Assembly: GCA_000963575.1 (NCBI GenBank)
Contig: CP011077.1
Coordinates: 2,356,001-2,420,000, forward strand
DNA length: 64,000 nt
From: Klebsiella michiganensis
GTDB taxonomy: Bacteria; Pseudomonadota; Gammaproteobacteria; Enterobacterales; Enterobacteriaceae
Direction: 5' to 3'
Below are positions 31,574 to 40,703 of this stretch, in pieces. Under the pieces are notes generated by a model. The model had not been told where the DNA came from. It made no database searches and saw only the letters and a program-made list of their open reading frames with translations. Position numbers and translations under genes: made by a program. Position 1 is the first letter of the stretch; the number at the start of each line of letters is the position of its first letter.

Positions 31574-32353
31574 ATGAAATTACGCCATCTCTCTGCTCTC
31601 GCCACTCTTGTGCTGGCGGCTTTTGGTACCACGGCTGCCCGTGCCGACACCGCCCCTGCTTCGCAGGAAGTAAAAAACATCGTGCTGGTACACGGCCTGT
31701 TTGCCGATGGCTCAAGCTGGGGCAAAGTCATCCCGCTACTGCAGGCCAAAGGCCTGCACGTTACGGCGGTCCAGAATCCGACGACCTCTTTAGATAACGA
31801 TGTTGCCGCGGTGAAACGCGCCCTGGCTCAGCAAAACGGCCCGGTAATTCTGGTGGCGCACTCCTATGGCGGGATGGTAATTAGCCAGGCGGGCGATGAG
31901 CCGGAAGTCAAAGGCCTGGTGTACATCGCCGCCCGTGCGCCAGAAGCGGGTGAAGACTACCCGGCGCTCACTAAAAAATACCCTGCGGCACCGGCTTCCG
32001 CTGGCCTGAAGTGGAATGATGACGGCTACGGCGCCCTTAGCGAGTCCGCGTTTATCCACGATTTTGCCGGTGACCTGCCTGAAAGCGAAGCCAAAGCCTA
32101 TTACGCGGTACAGCAGCCGATCGGTAAAGCTATCACCATGGCGAAGACCACGGTTGCCGCCTGGCATGACAAACCGACCTGGTACGCGGTGTCTACCGAA
32201 GACCGCACGATTAATCCAGATCTGGAGCGGTTTATGGCGAAGCGGATGCACGCGCAAACTATCGAGCTTAAATCCAGCCACGTTTCGCTGATTTCCCAGC
32301 CTGAAGCGGTAGCTAACCTGATCATGAAAGCTGCGCACGTACCTGGCTACTGA
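31574..32353 (+). CDS. Secreted alpha/beta hydrolase
   Basis: 259-aa exported esterase-type protein. The signal peptide (about 1-25) ends TAARADT. VLVHGLFADGSSW is the HG oxyanion motif, AHSYGG the nucleophile elbow, and STEDRTINPDLE and SSHVSLIS the acid and His regions. The pattern is that of the plant hydroxynitrile-lyase/methyl-esterase-like group common in bacteria as periplasmic esterases. It lies 75 bases before a two-component system on the same strand and may be its target or operon mate. A Pho-box-like repeat stands upstream, so phosphate control is possible. Confidence 0.8.
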   Translation: MKLRHLSALATLVLAAFGTTAARADTAPASQEVKNIVLVHGLFADGSSWGKVIPLLQAKGLHVTAVQNPTTSLDNDVAAVKRALAQQNGPVILVAHSYGGMVISQAGDEPEVKGLVYIAARAPEAGEDYPALTKKYPAAPASAGLKWNDDGYGALSESAFIHDFAGDLPESEAKAYYAVQQPIGKAITMAKTTVAAWHDKPTWYAVSTEDRTINPDLERFMAKRMHAQTIELKSSHVSLISQPEAVANLIMKAAHVPGY

Positions 32354-32427
32354 GGTTCACGCACCTTATAATGACGAGACTGGGGCGGTCTCCACGCCCT
32401 TTTCTCTCCTTTTGACAGGATCCTCGC

Positions 32428-33105
32428 TTGAAAATCCTCATCATCGAAGACGAAGCGAAAACCGCTGCCTACCTGGTGAGCGGTCTGAATGAAGCGGGTT
32501 ATACCGCGGACTGGGCGGCCAACGGCATTGACGGCCTGCATCTGGCGCGGGAAGAGAGTTATGACCTGATTCTGCTGGACGTCATGCTCCCGGAAATGAA
32601 CGGCTGGACGGTGATGGAGCGTTTACGCGCCCACAGCCAGACACCGGTGCTGTTTCTGAGCGCGCGCGGCACGCTGGAAGATCGTTTACGCGGGCTCGGG
32701 CTGGGTGCCGATGAATATCTGGTCAAGCCCTTCTCCTTTGCTGAGCTGCTGGCAAGGATCCGCATTATTTTACGCCGTGGCCAGCCGCAGGCCGAAGCCG
32801 AAGAGGTGCTGACCCTGGCGGATCTGGTGGTGGACATCGCGAAATTTCGCTGCGAGCGCGAAGGTAAACGCATCACGCTGACCAATAAAGAGTTCAAGCT
32901 GCTGGTGTGCTTTCTCCAGCACCCCGGACAGGTTCTGTCGCGGACCTTTCTGGCTTCCCGCGTGTGGGACATGAATTTCGACAGCGACACTAACGTGGTG
33001 GACGTCGCGGTGCGCAGGCTGCGGCAAAAAGTGGACGACCCCTTCCCGGTGCGCCTGATTCATACCGTGCATGGCGTGGGCTACCGCTGTGAGCAAGAAT
33101 CATGA
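32428..33105 (+). CDS. OmpR-family response regulator (CusR/CopR-like)
   Basis: 225-aa two-domain regulator. The receiver shows acidic IEDEA, phosphorylated Asp51 in LILLDVMLPE, and Lys100 in DEYLVKPF. The C-terminal winged helix has TNKEFKLLVCFLQHPGQVLS and VVDVAVRRLRQKVDDPF. Sequence is close to CusR/PcoR/CopR copper regulators, but no copper genes are adjacent, so the signal may differ. The start is TTG with AGGA upstream. Its stop overlaps the histidine-kinase start (ATGA). Confidence 0.87.
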   Translation: MKILIIEDEAKTAAYLVSGLNEAGYTADWAANGIDGLHLAREESYDLILLDVMLPEMNGWTVMERLRAHSQTPVLFLSARGTLEDRLRGLGLGADEYLVKPFSFAELLARIRIILRRGQPQAEAEEVLTLADLVVDIAKFRCEREGKRITLTNKEFKLLVCFLQHPGQVLSRTFLASRVWDMNFDSDTNVVDVAVRRLRQKVDDPFPVRLIHTVHGVGYRCEQES

Positions 33106-34493
33106 AGCGTACTTCGCTGACCTTCCGCCTGGCCTTGCTGTTGGCCGCATTCTCCTTTGTGGCGTTTACCGTCATGGGCAGCGCGCTCTATTACGCTCTG
33201 CGCCAGCAGTTGTCGATCCGGGATGATGCCGCGCTGGTATCCCGCGTGGACCAGATCAGCACCCTGCTGCGGGATCTGGACGCGCGGCAGCTGATCCGCG
33301 AAAAACCCCATTTGTTTGCCAATATGCTGGGCAATACGGAGTCCCTGCTGGTGATCCGCTATGTCGGGGGCGCAACGCTCCTGGAAGTAAACCCTATGCA
33401 GCGCGCTATTCCCGCCGTTACGCCAGTGGCCGCCAACCAGCGGCTGACGCTTCAGGCCGTGCATCACGCCGATAACGCGGACGGTACGCCAATGGTTTAC
33501 ATGGCCGCCATTAGCCCTTCCGCAAACAATTTACCGCCGCTGGAGATTGTTTCGGCGCGGGTGCTGAGCGACAGAACCCATATTCTTGAAGAGTATCGCA
33601 ACAAGATTATTCTCTTTGCCTCAATGATGGCGGCGATATCGGTCGTGCTGGCGGTGATCTTTGCCCGCCGTGGCATTTCGCCTTTACGCCGCCTGGCAGA
33701 GCGCACGGCCACCATCGGCACCACAACCCTGTCATCGAGGCTGGATAAGCTGGATGTGCCAACTGAACTCGATGCGCTGATAGACCAAATTAACGCGATG
33801 CTGGCGCGGCTGGAGCGCGGGTTCCAGCAGTTAAAGCAGGTCAGCGCCGATATGGCCCACGACCTGCGCACGCCCATCACCACCCTGCTCGGACAGACGG
33901 AAGTTGGCCTGGGTGCGGCCCGGGACAACGCCTATTATCAGCGCCTGCTTGGCTCGAACTTTGAAGAACTACAGCGTATGTCGCGGATGATAGACAACAT
34001 GCTGTTTCTGGCCCAGGCGGAGCAGCCTGACCAGGAGATCCAGCGGCGAGATATCGACATTGCCGAAGAGATTAACCGCATCGGCGAGTATTTTGAGGAC
34101 CTGGCGGCTGACCGGGAGATCACAATTCAGACCCGCGCCAGCGGCATGGTCAATGCGGATGCCCTACTTCTGCGCCGTGCGCTGGCGAACCTCCTTTCTA
34201 ACGCGGTGCGCTATGCGGCGCCTGGCAGTGAGATTAGCATTGAGGCAAGACCCGAAGCGGAAGGTATGTCTGTCGTCGTGATGAACCACGGGGAGAGTAT
34301 TTCCCCGGCTCACCAGGAAAGGATTTTCGACAGATTTTACCGGGCGGACCCTGCCCGCAATGACTCGGCGCACTCCAGCGGGCTTGGCTTATCCATCGTG
34401 AATTCCATCATGCTGCTGCATCAGGGCCGCTGCTGGGTGGAAAGTCAGGCCGGTATCACCCGGTTTGGCTTATGGTTCCCAGGCCGGCCCTGA
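33102..34493 (+). CDS. Heavy-metal-type sensor histidine kinase
   Basis: 463-aa inner-membrane kinase. Transmembrane segments lie at about 8-30 and 168-188, with a periplasmic sensor domain between them. A HAMP linker follows, then MAHDLRTPIT with phospho-accepting His253, then N box (NLLSNAVRYA), DRFYRAD F box and GLGLSIV G2 box. The layout matches CusS/CopS-type sensors. It is coupled to the response-regulator gene by a 4-bp overlap. No obvious metal-binding cluster is seen in the periplasmic part, so the ligand is open. Confidence 0.87.
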   Translation: MKRTSLTFRLALLLAAFSFVAFTVMGSALYYALRQQLSIRDDAALVSRVDQISTLLRDLDARQLIREKPHLFANMLGNTESLLVIRYVGGATLLEVNPMQRAIPAVTPVAANQRLTLQAVHHADNADGTPMVYMAAISPSANNLPPLEIVSARVLSDRTHILEEYRNKIILFASMMAAISVVLAVIFARRGISPLRRLAERTATIGTTTLSSRLDKLDVPTELDALIDQINAMLARLERGFQQLKQVSADMAHDLRTPITTLLGQTEVGLGAARDNAYYQRLLGSNFEELQRMSRMIDNMLFLAQAEQPDQEIQRRDIDIAEEINRIGEYFEDLAADREITIQTRASGMVNADALLLRRALANLLSNAVRYAAPGSEISIEARPEAEGMSVVVMNHGESISPAHQERIFDRFYRADPARNDSAHSSGLGLSIVNSIMLLHQGRCWVESQAGITRFGLWFPGRP

Positions 34494-34502
34494 GGTGATG
34501 CA

Positions 34503-35111
34503 TCAGGCGTTTTTGTCAGTCGCCAGCAGCCCGAACAGCGCGGAGTCTGAAATTACGCCGTCAATTTCCCAGCGCTGCCGGAGCAGCCCCTCCTGAGTGA
34601 AGCCCAGCTTTTGCAGGGCGGCGGCAGAAGCCTGGTTGTCAGGATCAATTTCAGCTTCGATGCGCCGCAGGTTCAGCACCTTAAAGGCGTAGGTAATCAG
34701 CGCCCCGGCGGCCTCGTTGACTAACCCTTTCCCCCAAAACTCGCGCCCCAGACCAAAGCCAATTTCGGCGCGGCGGGAATAAGCGTCAAAGCTGAAAAGC
34801 ATGCATTTCCCGGCCAGCCGGCTCGACTGTTTATCCCGAATGCAAAGCGTCAGCGCCGACCGTTCCTGAATATCTGCCGTTCTGCGGTCGATAAAACGCA
34901 GGGCGTCATCCAGGGAGCTCCAGGGCGCAGTGTTCCAGTATTTCATCACCAGCGGATCGGAAAAAATGCTGAACAGTGCCGGCGCATCTTCCGGCGAAGG
35001 TGGCGCCAGTATCAGACGTGGAGTTTCAATCACCACGTTGAACGGCGAGGCGTGCCCGGCCTGGCCCTCGTCGGCAAGCAGCGTACCGTCCGGGTAGCGA
35101 AATGTTTGCAT
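34503..35111 (-). CDS. RimJ/RimL-type GNAT acetyltransferase
   Basis: 202-aa acyltransferase of the GNAT Acetyltransf_3 group. ETPRLILAPPSPEDAPALFS opens the domain after a 27-residue extension; EIGFGLGREFWGKGLVNEAA holds the acetyl-CoA loop, and NQASAAALQKLGFTQEGLLR is the typical C-terminal motif. It may acetylate a protein N terminus or a small molecule. It ends nine bases from the convergent kinase gene and lies just downstream of scrR on the same strand. Confidence 0.82.
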   Translation of the reverse strand: MQTFRYPDGTLLADEGQAGHASPFNVVIETPRLILAPPSPEDAPALFSIFSDPLVMKYWNTAPWSSLDDALRFIDRRTADIQERSALTLCIRDKQSSRLAGKCMLFSFDAYSRRAEIGFGLGREFWGKGLVNEAAGALITYAFKVLNLRRIEAEIDPDNQASAAALQKLGFTQEGLLRQRWEIDGVISDSALFGLLATDKNA

Positions 35112-35151
35112 GGGTATATCTCCCTATAGCGAAGGTGGCAGGCGGTCTCTG

Positions 35152-36159
35152 TTATGGATGCCGCCGCACGATTCTGGCCGGCAGGTAGCGCTGCAGCGGC
35201 GCGGGCGTCTGCCCTTCGATCAGCTTGCTAATCAAGTCATAGCAATGAAAGGCCAGCTGGCGGTTATCCTGCTGAATGGTGTCGATGCGCACCGACAGCG
35301 AGTCATAGAGGTAGTGATCGTCAAAACTGGCGAGGTGAATGCCGCTCTCCAGCAGGTTGTGCTGACTCATGTAGCGCAACACACCTTCAAGCAGCCCACA
35401 GGCGGCGGTGAACAGTGCTTTGGGCGGGCGGCCAAGCCGCGCGCACAGCGCAGCAAAAGACTCATAGCCGGAACTGGGATGATAGTTACCGTGAATGATC
35501 CACTCCGGGCGAAGCGTGACGCCCGCCTGAGCAAGCCCCTGGCTGAACCTTTCCAGGCGATCCCGCGTGGGAGAAAGCCTCGGCTGGCCGCCCAGGAAGT
35601 AGAATTCATCCGCATGCTGGCGGGCAATGGGGGCTATCAGTTCGGCGGTGGGCTGAACGGAGTCGGTGATAACCAGCGGCAGCGTGGTGTCGTTCATGTG
35701 GCGGTCGAACAGCACCACCGGCACCTGTTCGCTCAATTTGTGATAATCCCCCGCGTGCAGCATGCTTGAGGCGACAATCAGCCCGTCAACCTGGCGCGCA
35801 ATCATATTGCTGACCACCATGTTTTCCTGGCCTGGATTTTCGTCGGTGCAGGAAATAAGTAGCTGCACGCCCGCTTCACGACACAGCATTTCAAGTTCAT
35901 GGGAGAACACGGCGAAACCGTAGTTGGTTATCTCCGGCACGACAAGACCAATGGTATGGCTGCGGTCATCCCGCAGCGAGCGAGCGTGAATGCTCGGCTG
36001 GTAGTGCTGCTGTTGCGCAATGGTCATGATACGTTCGCGGGTGGCCTGAGCCACCCTCAGCTCTTTGCCTCTGCCATTGAGGACCAGGCTGGCGGTCGCC
36101 TTTGAGACGCCCGCCAGTTCGGCAATATCTTTAATCGTGACGCGTTTGGTTTTTTTCAC
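35152..36159 (-). CDS. scrR: Sucrose operon repressor ScrR (LacI family)
   Basis: 335-aa LacI-type repressor. The helix-turn-helix and hinge helix occupy the first 60 residues (VTIKDIAELAGVSKATASLV, LNGRGKELRVAQATRERIMT), with a sugar-binding core after them. It lies 29 bases downstream of scrB, the usual scr order in enterics. Three palindromes of the ScrR type stand before scrY and scrK. The known inducer in this system is fructose or fructose-1-phosphate. No palindrome was seen directly before scrR itself. Confidence 0.9.
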   Translation of the reverse strand: MKKTKRVTIKDIAELAGVSKATASLVLNGRGKELRVAQATRERIMTIAQQQHYQPSIHARSLRDDRSHTIGLVVPEITNYGFAVFSHELEMLCREAGVQLLISCTDENPGQENMVVSNMIARQVDGLIVASSMLHAGDYHKLSEQVPVVLFDRHMNDTTLPLVITDSVQPTAELIAPIARQHADEFYFLGGQPRLSPTRDRLERFSQGLAQAGVTLRPEWIIHGNYHPSSGYESFAALCARLGRPPKALFTAACGLLEGVLRYMSQHNLLESGIHLASFDDHYLYDSLSVRIDTIQQDNRQLAFHCYDLISKLIEGQTPAPLQRYLPARIVRRHP

Positions 36160-36188
36160 AGCTCAACCGTGGCAAGTAGTCGAAACCC

Positions 36189-37598
36189 TTATTCTATCAT
36201 GCAGGAGCGTAGCGACCAGTAGCGCAACGTGACCGCCGACTCACCGCTGAAAGAGAGCCGCTCCGAAGGGTGTGGAAAATAGCGGCTGCTCATCACCCCT
36301 TCCCCCCGATTGATAAAGATCTCAACGCTTGAGCTGTCGCACAGGATCTGCAGCGAGGCAACCGTACCGTGCCAGTAGCGAAAAAGTGGTTCACCGGATG
36401 CCAGACTCGGCCGCTCCAGCACAATGCCCCGGTCAGTCACGTCCAGCGTCAGGCCACCGCCAAAGTCGATACTGAAGTCCCCCGTGGTGTTTATCTGTAG
36501 TTCAAGCCGTTTGCCGTTCAGCGCCGGAGCCTGACCGGCCTGGCCCTGCCAGCGCCGCTCCTCTTCGCGCAGCGAAGCCAGTTCTGCTATCGGGTTTTGA
36601 TAAAGCTTGCCGTTTTTAAGCGTGAGCTCCCGCAGGCAGGTCATCTGATGGATCCAGCCTTGCTCGCGGGTTGGCTGCAGCATCTCCTCCCCGTCCGGCA
36701 CCCCCATCCAGCCGACGAGCAAACGCCGTCCGTCCGGCGACTGCGCCGTTTGCGGGGCGTAGAATTCAAACCCTGCGTCCAGCTCGGTCAGTTCACCGTG
36801 GCTGAATGCAACCGAAGCGTAATCAAAATCGCCGACCAGATACGCCGCAGGGTAAACGTTAAGAAAACGCTCATCTTGCCGGGCAAGCCCCTGCGGACAA
36901 CACAGCAGTACATGTTTGCCGTCAAGGGGGAAGAGATCGGGGCATTCCCACATATAACCTGCGTCAGTCAGCCCGTGAACGCCGCTGCCGGCGATTTCGC
37001 CTCTGTTTTCCCAGTCATGCAGATTGGGGGATGAAAACAGCAGCACCTTGCCTTGTTTGTGCAGGTCCTGTGCGCCCAGGACCATGTACCAGACCCCCTC
37101 GTGTTGCCAGACCTTCGGGTCTCGCACATGCCCGCTGTAGCCCTCGGGCAGCGGCAAAATCGGGCCAGCTTTGTCAAAGCCACCGGCGCTGTTTTCCACC
37201 GCCAGGCATTGCCAGGCGGTGCGGCTGCCGTCTTCGAACTTGACGTTGCCGGTATAGCACAGCGTCAGCCTGCCTTCGACGCCCACGGCGCTCCCGGAGT
37301 AGCAGCCGTTCCGGTCATACTCTCGATCCGGCATCAGCGCCAGCGGCTCGTGGCGCCACTGGACTAAATCAGCCGAACTCCAGTGTCCCCAGCACTTGTA
37401 TTTATGGTCCGCCGCCAGCGGGTTCCACTGATAAAACAGGTGCCAGCGCCCGGCAAACCAGATAAATCCGTTCGGATCGTTCATTAACCCGGTCACCGGG
37501 GCATGGTGCCACTGCGGATAATGCTTATCCCGCAGGGCGTTGGGCTGGCCTTTCATAACGGCCTGCAGAATGGCCGGTAAACGTGAGGCAAGCGTCAT
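36189..37598 (-). CDS. scrB: Sucrose-6-phosphate hydrolase ScrB (GH32)
   Basis: 469-aa cytoplasmic glycoside hydrolase family 32 enzyme that splits sucrose-6-phosphate to glucose-6-phosphate and fructose. The nucleophile motif MNDPNG is at residues 39-44 with Asp41, the transition-state stabiliser is in HVRDPKVW, and the acid/base Glu is in MWECPDLF. A C-terminal beta-sandwich follows. Full length for the family. Its ATG overlaps the scrA stop (ATGA), coupling it to the transporter gene. Confidence 0.95.
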   Translation of the reverse strand: MTLASRLPAILQAVMKGQPNALRDKHYPQWHHAPVTGLMNDPNGFIWFAGRWHLFYQWNPLAADHKYKCWGHWSSADLVQWRHEPLALMPDREYDRNGCYSGSAVGVEGRLTLCYTGNVKFEDGSRTAWQCLAVENSAGGFDKAGPILPLPEGYSGHVRDPKVWQHEGVWYMVLGAQDLHKQGKVLLFSSPNLHDWENRGEIAGSGVHGLTDAGYMWECPDLFPLDGKHVLLCCPQGLARQDERFLNVYPAAYLVGDFDYASVAFSHGELTELDAGFEFYAPQTAQSPDGRRLLVGWMGVPDGEEMLQPTREQGWIHQMTCLRELTLKNGKLYQNPIAELASLREEERRWQGQAGQAPALNGKRLELQINTTGDFSIDFGGGLTLDVTDRGIVLERPSLASGEPLFRYWHGTVASLQILCDSSSVEIFINRGEGVMSSRYFPHPSERLSFSGESAVTLRYWSLRSCMIE

Positions 37599-38968
37599 GC
37601 TTCAGACTCCGCGTTGTATTTCAGCAGCAGGGAGAGGATGAACGCCACGCCAAAGGCAATAACCATCCCGATGATGTAGTTCACCAGCGAACTGGCCTGC
37701 ACAATGGCCATCCCCGGCAGCGCGGTCAAGCCTACCGCCGTCATGTACACATGTACGGAAACCACCCATGCCCCGCCCGCTGCGCCGCCAATCAGCGCCG
37801 CAATAAAGGGTTTAACAAACCTGAGGTTGATCCCGAAAATTGCCGCTTCGGTAATGCCCAACATGGCCGAAAACGCCGAAGGCAGCGTAATCGCTTTGAT
37901 TTTTGCATCCCGGGTTTTAAACCATACCGCCAGGCAGGCTCCCCCCTGCGCGACGTTTGCCATTGCCCAGATAGGCAGCAGGAAGTTAACCCCAATAGCC
38001 GGGTTACCCAGCAGTCCGGCTTCGATAGCGTGGAAGCTGTGGTGGATCCCCGTGATGACAATCACCGAATACAGCCCGCCAAAGAGCAGCCCGGCGAGCC
38101 AGCCCGCGTGTGTGATAAGCGTGCTGAGTACCAGCGAGATACCGTCCCCCAGCGCGCGCCCTGCCGGGCCGATGATAAGCAGCGCGATAAAGCCGGAAAT
38201 GATGACCGTCAGGAATGGCGTCAGGATGAGATCCAGCGCATCCGGGATTACCCGGCGCAGTTGTTTCTCCACCAGACTCATAAACCACACCGCCAGCAGC
38301 ACCGGGAAAACCGTGCCCTGGTAGCCAATCATCGCCACTTCCAGCCCGAAGAAGTTCATGGTGTGGAACCCGGCCGCCACGCCCCAGGCGTTGGTTAACG
38401 CCGGGTGGGTTAAAATCCCGCCCAGCGTCGCGCCCAGATAAGGGTTGCCGCCGAACTCGCGGGCGGCGGTGAAACCAATCAGGATAGGCAGAATAATAAA
38501 CGCGGCGGAGCTGCACATATCCAGCATGATATAGAGCGCGTTATCCGGGCTTACCCAGCCATAGGTTTTCACCATGCCGAGCAACCCCATCAGTAAACCT
38601 GAGGCCACAATGGCCGGAATGATCGGCACAAAAATGTTCGACAGCAAACGGGCGATGCGCTGGAACGGGTTCAACTTTTTCGCCGCAAGATCTGCCGCTT
38701 CGGACTTGCTTGATTCTGTAATGCCTGCGGCCTGAATAAATGCGGCATACACTTTGTTGACCACCCCGGTACCAAAGATGATTTGCATCTGCCCTGCGTT
38801 GCGAAAGCACCCTTTGACGCCGTCTACTTTGCCAATCGCCTGTTGGTCGGCCAGCGCATCATCCACCAACACCAGCCGTAATCTCGTCGCGCAGTGTGCC
38901 GCGCTGGCGATATTTTCTTTGCCGCCCAGCAGAGGAAGTAGCTCGCGGGCAATGTGATTGAAATCCAT
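37595..38968 (-). CDS. scrA: PTS sucrose-specific EIIBC component ScrA
   Basis: 457-aa inner-membrane permease and kinase component that takes up and phosphorylates sucrose. The EIIB domain is at the N terminus with phospho-Cys26 in HCATRLRL, followed by the EIIC domain of about ten hydrophobic helices (IVASGLLMGLLGMVKTYGW, the GITEAAIFGI motif). There is no EIIA domain, so the cell's glucose EIIA supplies phosphate, as known for ScrA. ATG with AGAGG upstream is used; GTG at 38974 is an alternative. It follows scrY after an intercistronic hairpin. Confidence 0.95.
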   Translation of the reverse strand: MDFNHIARELLPLLGGKENIASAAHCATRLRLVLVDDALADQQAIGKVDGVKGCFRNAGQMQIIFGTGVVNKVYAAFIQAAGITESSKSEAADLAAKKLNPFQRIARLLSNIFVPIIPAIVASGLLMGLLGMVKTYGWVSPDNALYIMLDMCSSAAFIILPILIGFTAAREFGGNPYLGATLGGILTHPALTNAWGVAAGFHTMNFFGLEVAMIGYQGTVFPVLLAVWFMSLVEKQLRRVIPDALDLILTPFLTVIISGFIALLIIGPAGRALGDGISLVLSTLITHAGWLAGLLFGGLYSVIVITGIHHSFHAIEAGLLGNPAIGVNFLLPIWAMANVAQGGACLAVWFKTRDAKIKAITLPSAFSAMLGITEAAIFGINLRFVKPFIAALIGGAAGGAWVVSVHVYMTAVGLTALPGMAIVQASSLVNYIIGMVIAFGVAFILSLLLKYNAESEA

Positions 38969-39003
38969 AGTCACCTCTAAACGCTTTCTTGTTATGTCGT
39001 GAC

Positions 39004-39023
39004 CCTCCCGCCGCAGCGGGAGG
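39004..39023 (-). other. Intercistronic hairpin between scrY and scrA
   Basis: CCTCCCGC/GCGGGAGG form a perfect 8-bp stem with loop CGCA and no T-run. It sits nine bases after the scrY stop and before scrA. It probably protects the scrY message end or attenuates read-through, giving more porin than permease. Confidence 0.6.
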
Positions 39024-39031
39024 ACAATTCG

Positions 39032-40549
39032 TTAAAACCAGGTTTCCATCTGAACGCCAAAGTTCCATTCCCCGCCGGCGTTAAAGCCGCTGCTGCCGAA
39101 GGCGTCATTGCCGGCGTATTTGTCCAGCTTGCTGCTCCAGTCCATCCAGGTGGCAAACAGGCGCAGTTCCGGGCGGCTGAAGAAGTCGCCGATGCTGCCG
39201 GCCTTCAATGTCGGTGCAAAGGTAAGTTTGTAGAAACTGCCGTTCACGGCATGGCGATCTTTATAGCCTTCGGGCCGCAGATCCATGTACTGATAGCTGC
39301 CCTCAAACGCCAGGGCAAAGTTCTGGGTGACTTCTTTAATCAGGCGGGCGTTGACCGTGGCCCATTCGTAGCTGTCCCCCTTCACGTAGCGATCTTTACT
39401 GCTTTGTGCCAATAACGCGGGAGCAATATGCCAGCCGCCGCCAATTGGCGTCACGCCAAAGCTGGCAAAGCGCCAGGTATTCGCCTGCGACAGCAGCGCA
39501 CCGTCCGAACCAATCCCTTTCACTTCAGCGCCAAGGCCGTGGCCGTAGAGCAGTGCGGTTTTAGCGCTACCTTCACGCAGGCCGTAGAAACTGTCATTAT
39601 GCAGTCCCACCAGAGTATGCGCGCCGGTATTAGCGGCTTCTTTTTGAATCAGATTGCCAGACGCATCTTTGCGGTCGTCGTTAGACTTCGCCCGCAGCCC
39701 GGTGACCATCAGTTGGAACGGCCCGGCAAAGTGGTTCATGGTCAGCATATAGTTCTGGACGGTGTTGCCGGTGTCTTCGAGATTGCCAAAATTGCGGCCA
39801 TAAACCGCAAAGTTACTGCGCAGCCCGTCGTTCCATTTGACGTCATACACGCCGCCGCCGGTACCGGCGAGAAACACTACGTCGGAGTCCAGCCAGTGGA
39901 TGTCGAAGTTGTCCCGGTCAAAGCGCTTGCCTGCCCACCAGGTGCTACCTTTTAGCGGGCCATCAAAGCCGGGCAGATTGCCCAGCTCGGCGAAAGCCTG
40001 GCGAATATTCAGGTCGCTCGAGTCCGCCGACCAGTCGTTATAGGTCTTTTGCCCGTCAGCCAGCATGGCCTTAAAGCGGGTGGTTGTGCCATTGTCGAGC
40101 GTCTGGCGATGCTCCAGATTTAGCTCAACATAGGTGTCCGCTTCGTTACCCAGGCGCCCTACCGCGCCGCCGGTTTCCCCCGCTGGTGTTAAATAAGGGC
40201 CGCTTTTGCTGCTGGAAGCCGAGTCGTTCATTAACAGGCCGGAGCGCGCGTAGCCGTGGAACTCAAAGCCATTTTGTTTATCCGCTTTAGATTCCAGCCT
40301 GGCGGTACGTTCAGCGACTTCTTTAGTCGTTGCCTGGGTTTGTTGCTGCTGAGAAGCGAGCTGCTGAGCTTTGTTTTCAGCAACGGTTGCACGTTTTTCG
40401 GCCGCCTGCGCGCGACTTTCCGCATCCTGTAATCGCTGCTCCATCGCCGCAAGGCGCGATTCGATGCTGCTTAAATCCGTGGCGGCCTGTACGGAGGCCG
40501 TTCCGACCAGCAGCGCTATCATCACCGCCAGTTTGCTTTTCTGATACAT
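39032..40549 (-). CDS. scrY: Sucrose-specific outer-membrane porin ScrY
   Basis: 505-aa LamB-family porin for sucrose diffusion. The signal peptide is about residues 1-22 (VGTASVQA). An N-terminal periplasmic coiled coil follows with Ala/Glu/Arg heptads at about 25-92, a ScrY feature absent from LamB. The beta barrel starts at FEFHGYARSGLLMNDSASSS and ends in the outer-membrane signature with terminal Phe (METWF). It is first in the scrYAB operon behind a promoter overlapped by a ScrR palindrome. Confidence 0.95.
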   Translation of the reverse strand: MYQKSKLAVMIALLVGTASVQAATDLSSIESRLAAMEQRLQDAESRAQAAEKRATVAENKAQQLASQQQQTQATTKEVAERTARLESKADKQNGFEFHGYARSGLLMNDSASSSKSGPYLTPAGETGGAVGRLGNEADTYVELNLEHRQTLDNGTTTRFKAMLADGQKTYNDWSADSSDLNIRQAFAELGNLPGFDGPLKGSTWWAGKRFDRDNFDIHWLDSDVVFLAGTGGGVYDVKWNDGLRSNFAVYGRNFGNLEDTGNTVQNYMLTMNHFAGPFQLMVTGLRAKSNDDRKDASGNLIQKEAANTGAHTLVGLHNDSFYGLREGSAKTALLYGHGLGAEVKGIGSDGALLSQANTWRFASFGVTPIGGGWHIAPALLAQSSKDRYVKGDSYEWATVNARLIKEVTQNFALAFEGSYQYMDLRPEGYKDRHAVNGSFYKLTFAPTLKAGSIGDFFSRPELRLFATWMDWSSKLDKYAGNDAFGSSGFNAGGEWNFGVQMETWF

Positions 40550-40577
40550 GTTCGTCGTGTCCCTGAGAGGTTAATGT

Positions 40578-40606
40578 CATTTATTTTGCTAAACCGGTTT
40601 AGTCAA
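40578..40606 (-). promoter_or_regulatory. scrY promoter overlapped by ScrR operator
   Basis: The minus strand carries -35 TTGACT (40606-40601), a 17-bp spacer and a weak -10 TAAATG (40583-40578). The spacer is filled by the perfect palindrome CTAAACCGGTTTAG (40589-40602), so repressor binding would block polymerase directly. Confidence 0.7.
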
Positions 40607-40648
40607 AAAAGGGTAACCAGGCCTTAATGCCTAAAGCAATGAATTTGG

Positions 40649-40662
40649 CTAAACCGATTTAG
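40649..40662. promoter_or_regulatory. Second ScrR operator upstream of scrY
   Basis: CTAAACCGATTTAG differs by one base from the promoter operator and lies exactly 60 bp further upstream. The spacing would suit looping. A possible CRP half-site (TGTGA at 40667-40671) lies just beyond. Confidence 0.75.
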
Positions 40663-40703
40663 TAAATGTGACAGGCACGACAATCAGAATATATTTTACC
40701 CGG

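Noticed and set aside
35110..35769. Open frame of 219 codons opposite scrR
   Set aside because: Reverse-frame shadow of a well-conserved repressor gene.
37583..38398. Open frame of 271 codons on the plus strand opposite scrA
   Set aside because: It is antisense to the conserved scrA coding sequence, with an Arg/Gln/His-rich composition typical of reverse-frame shadows.
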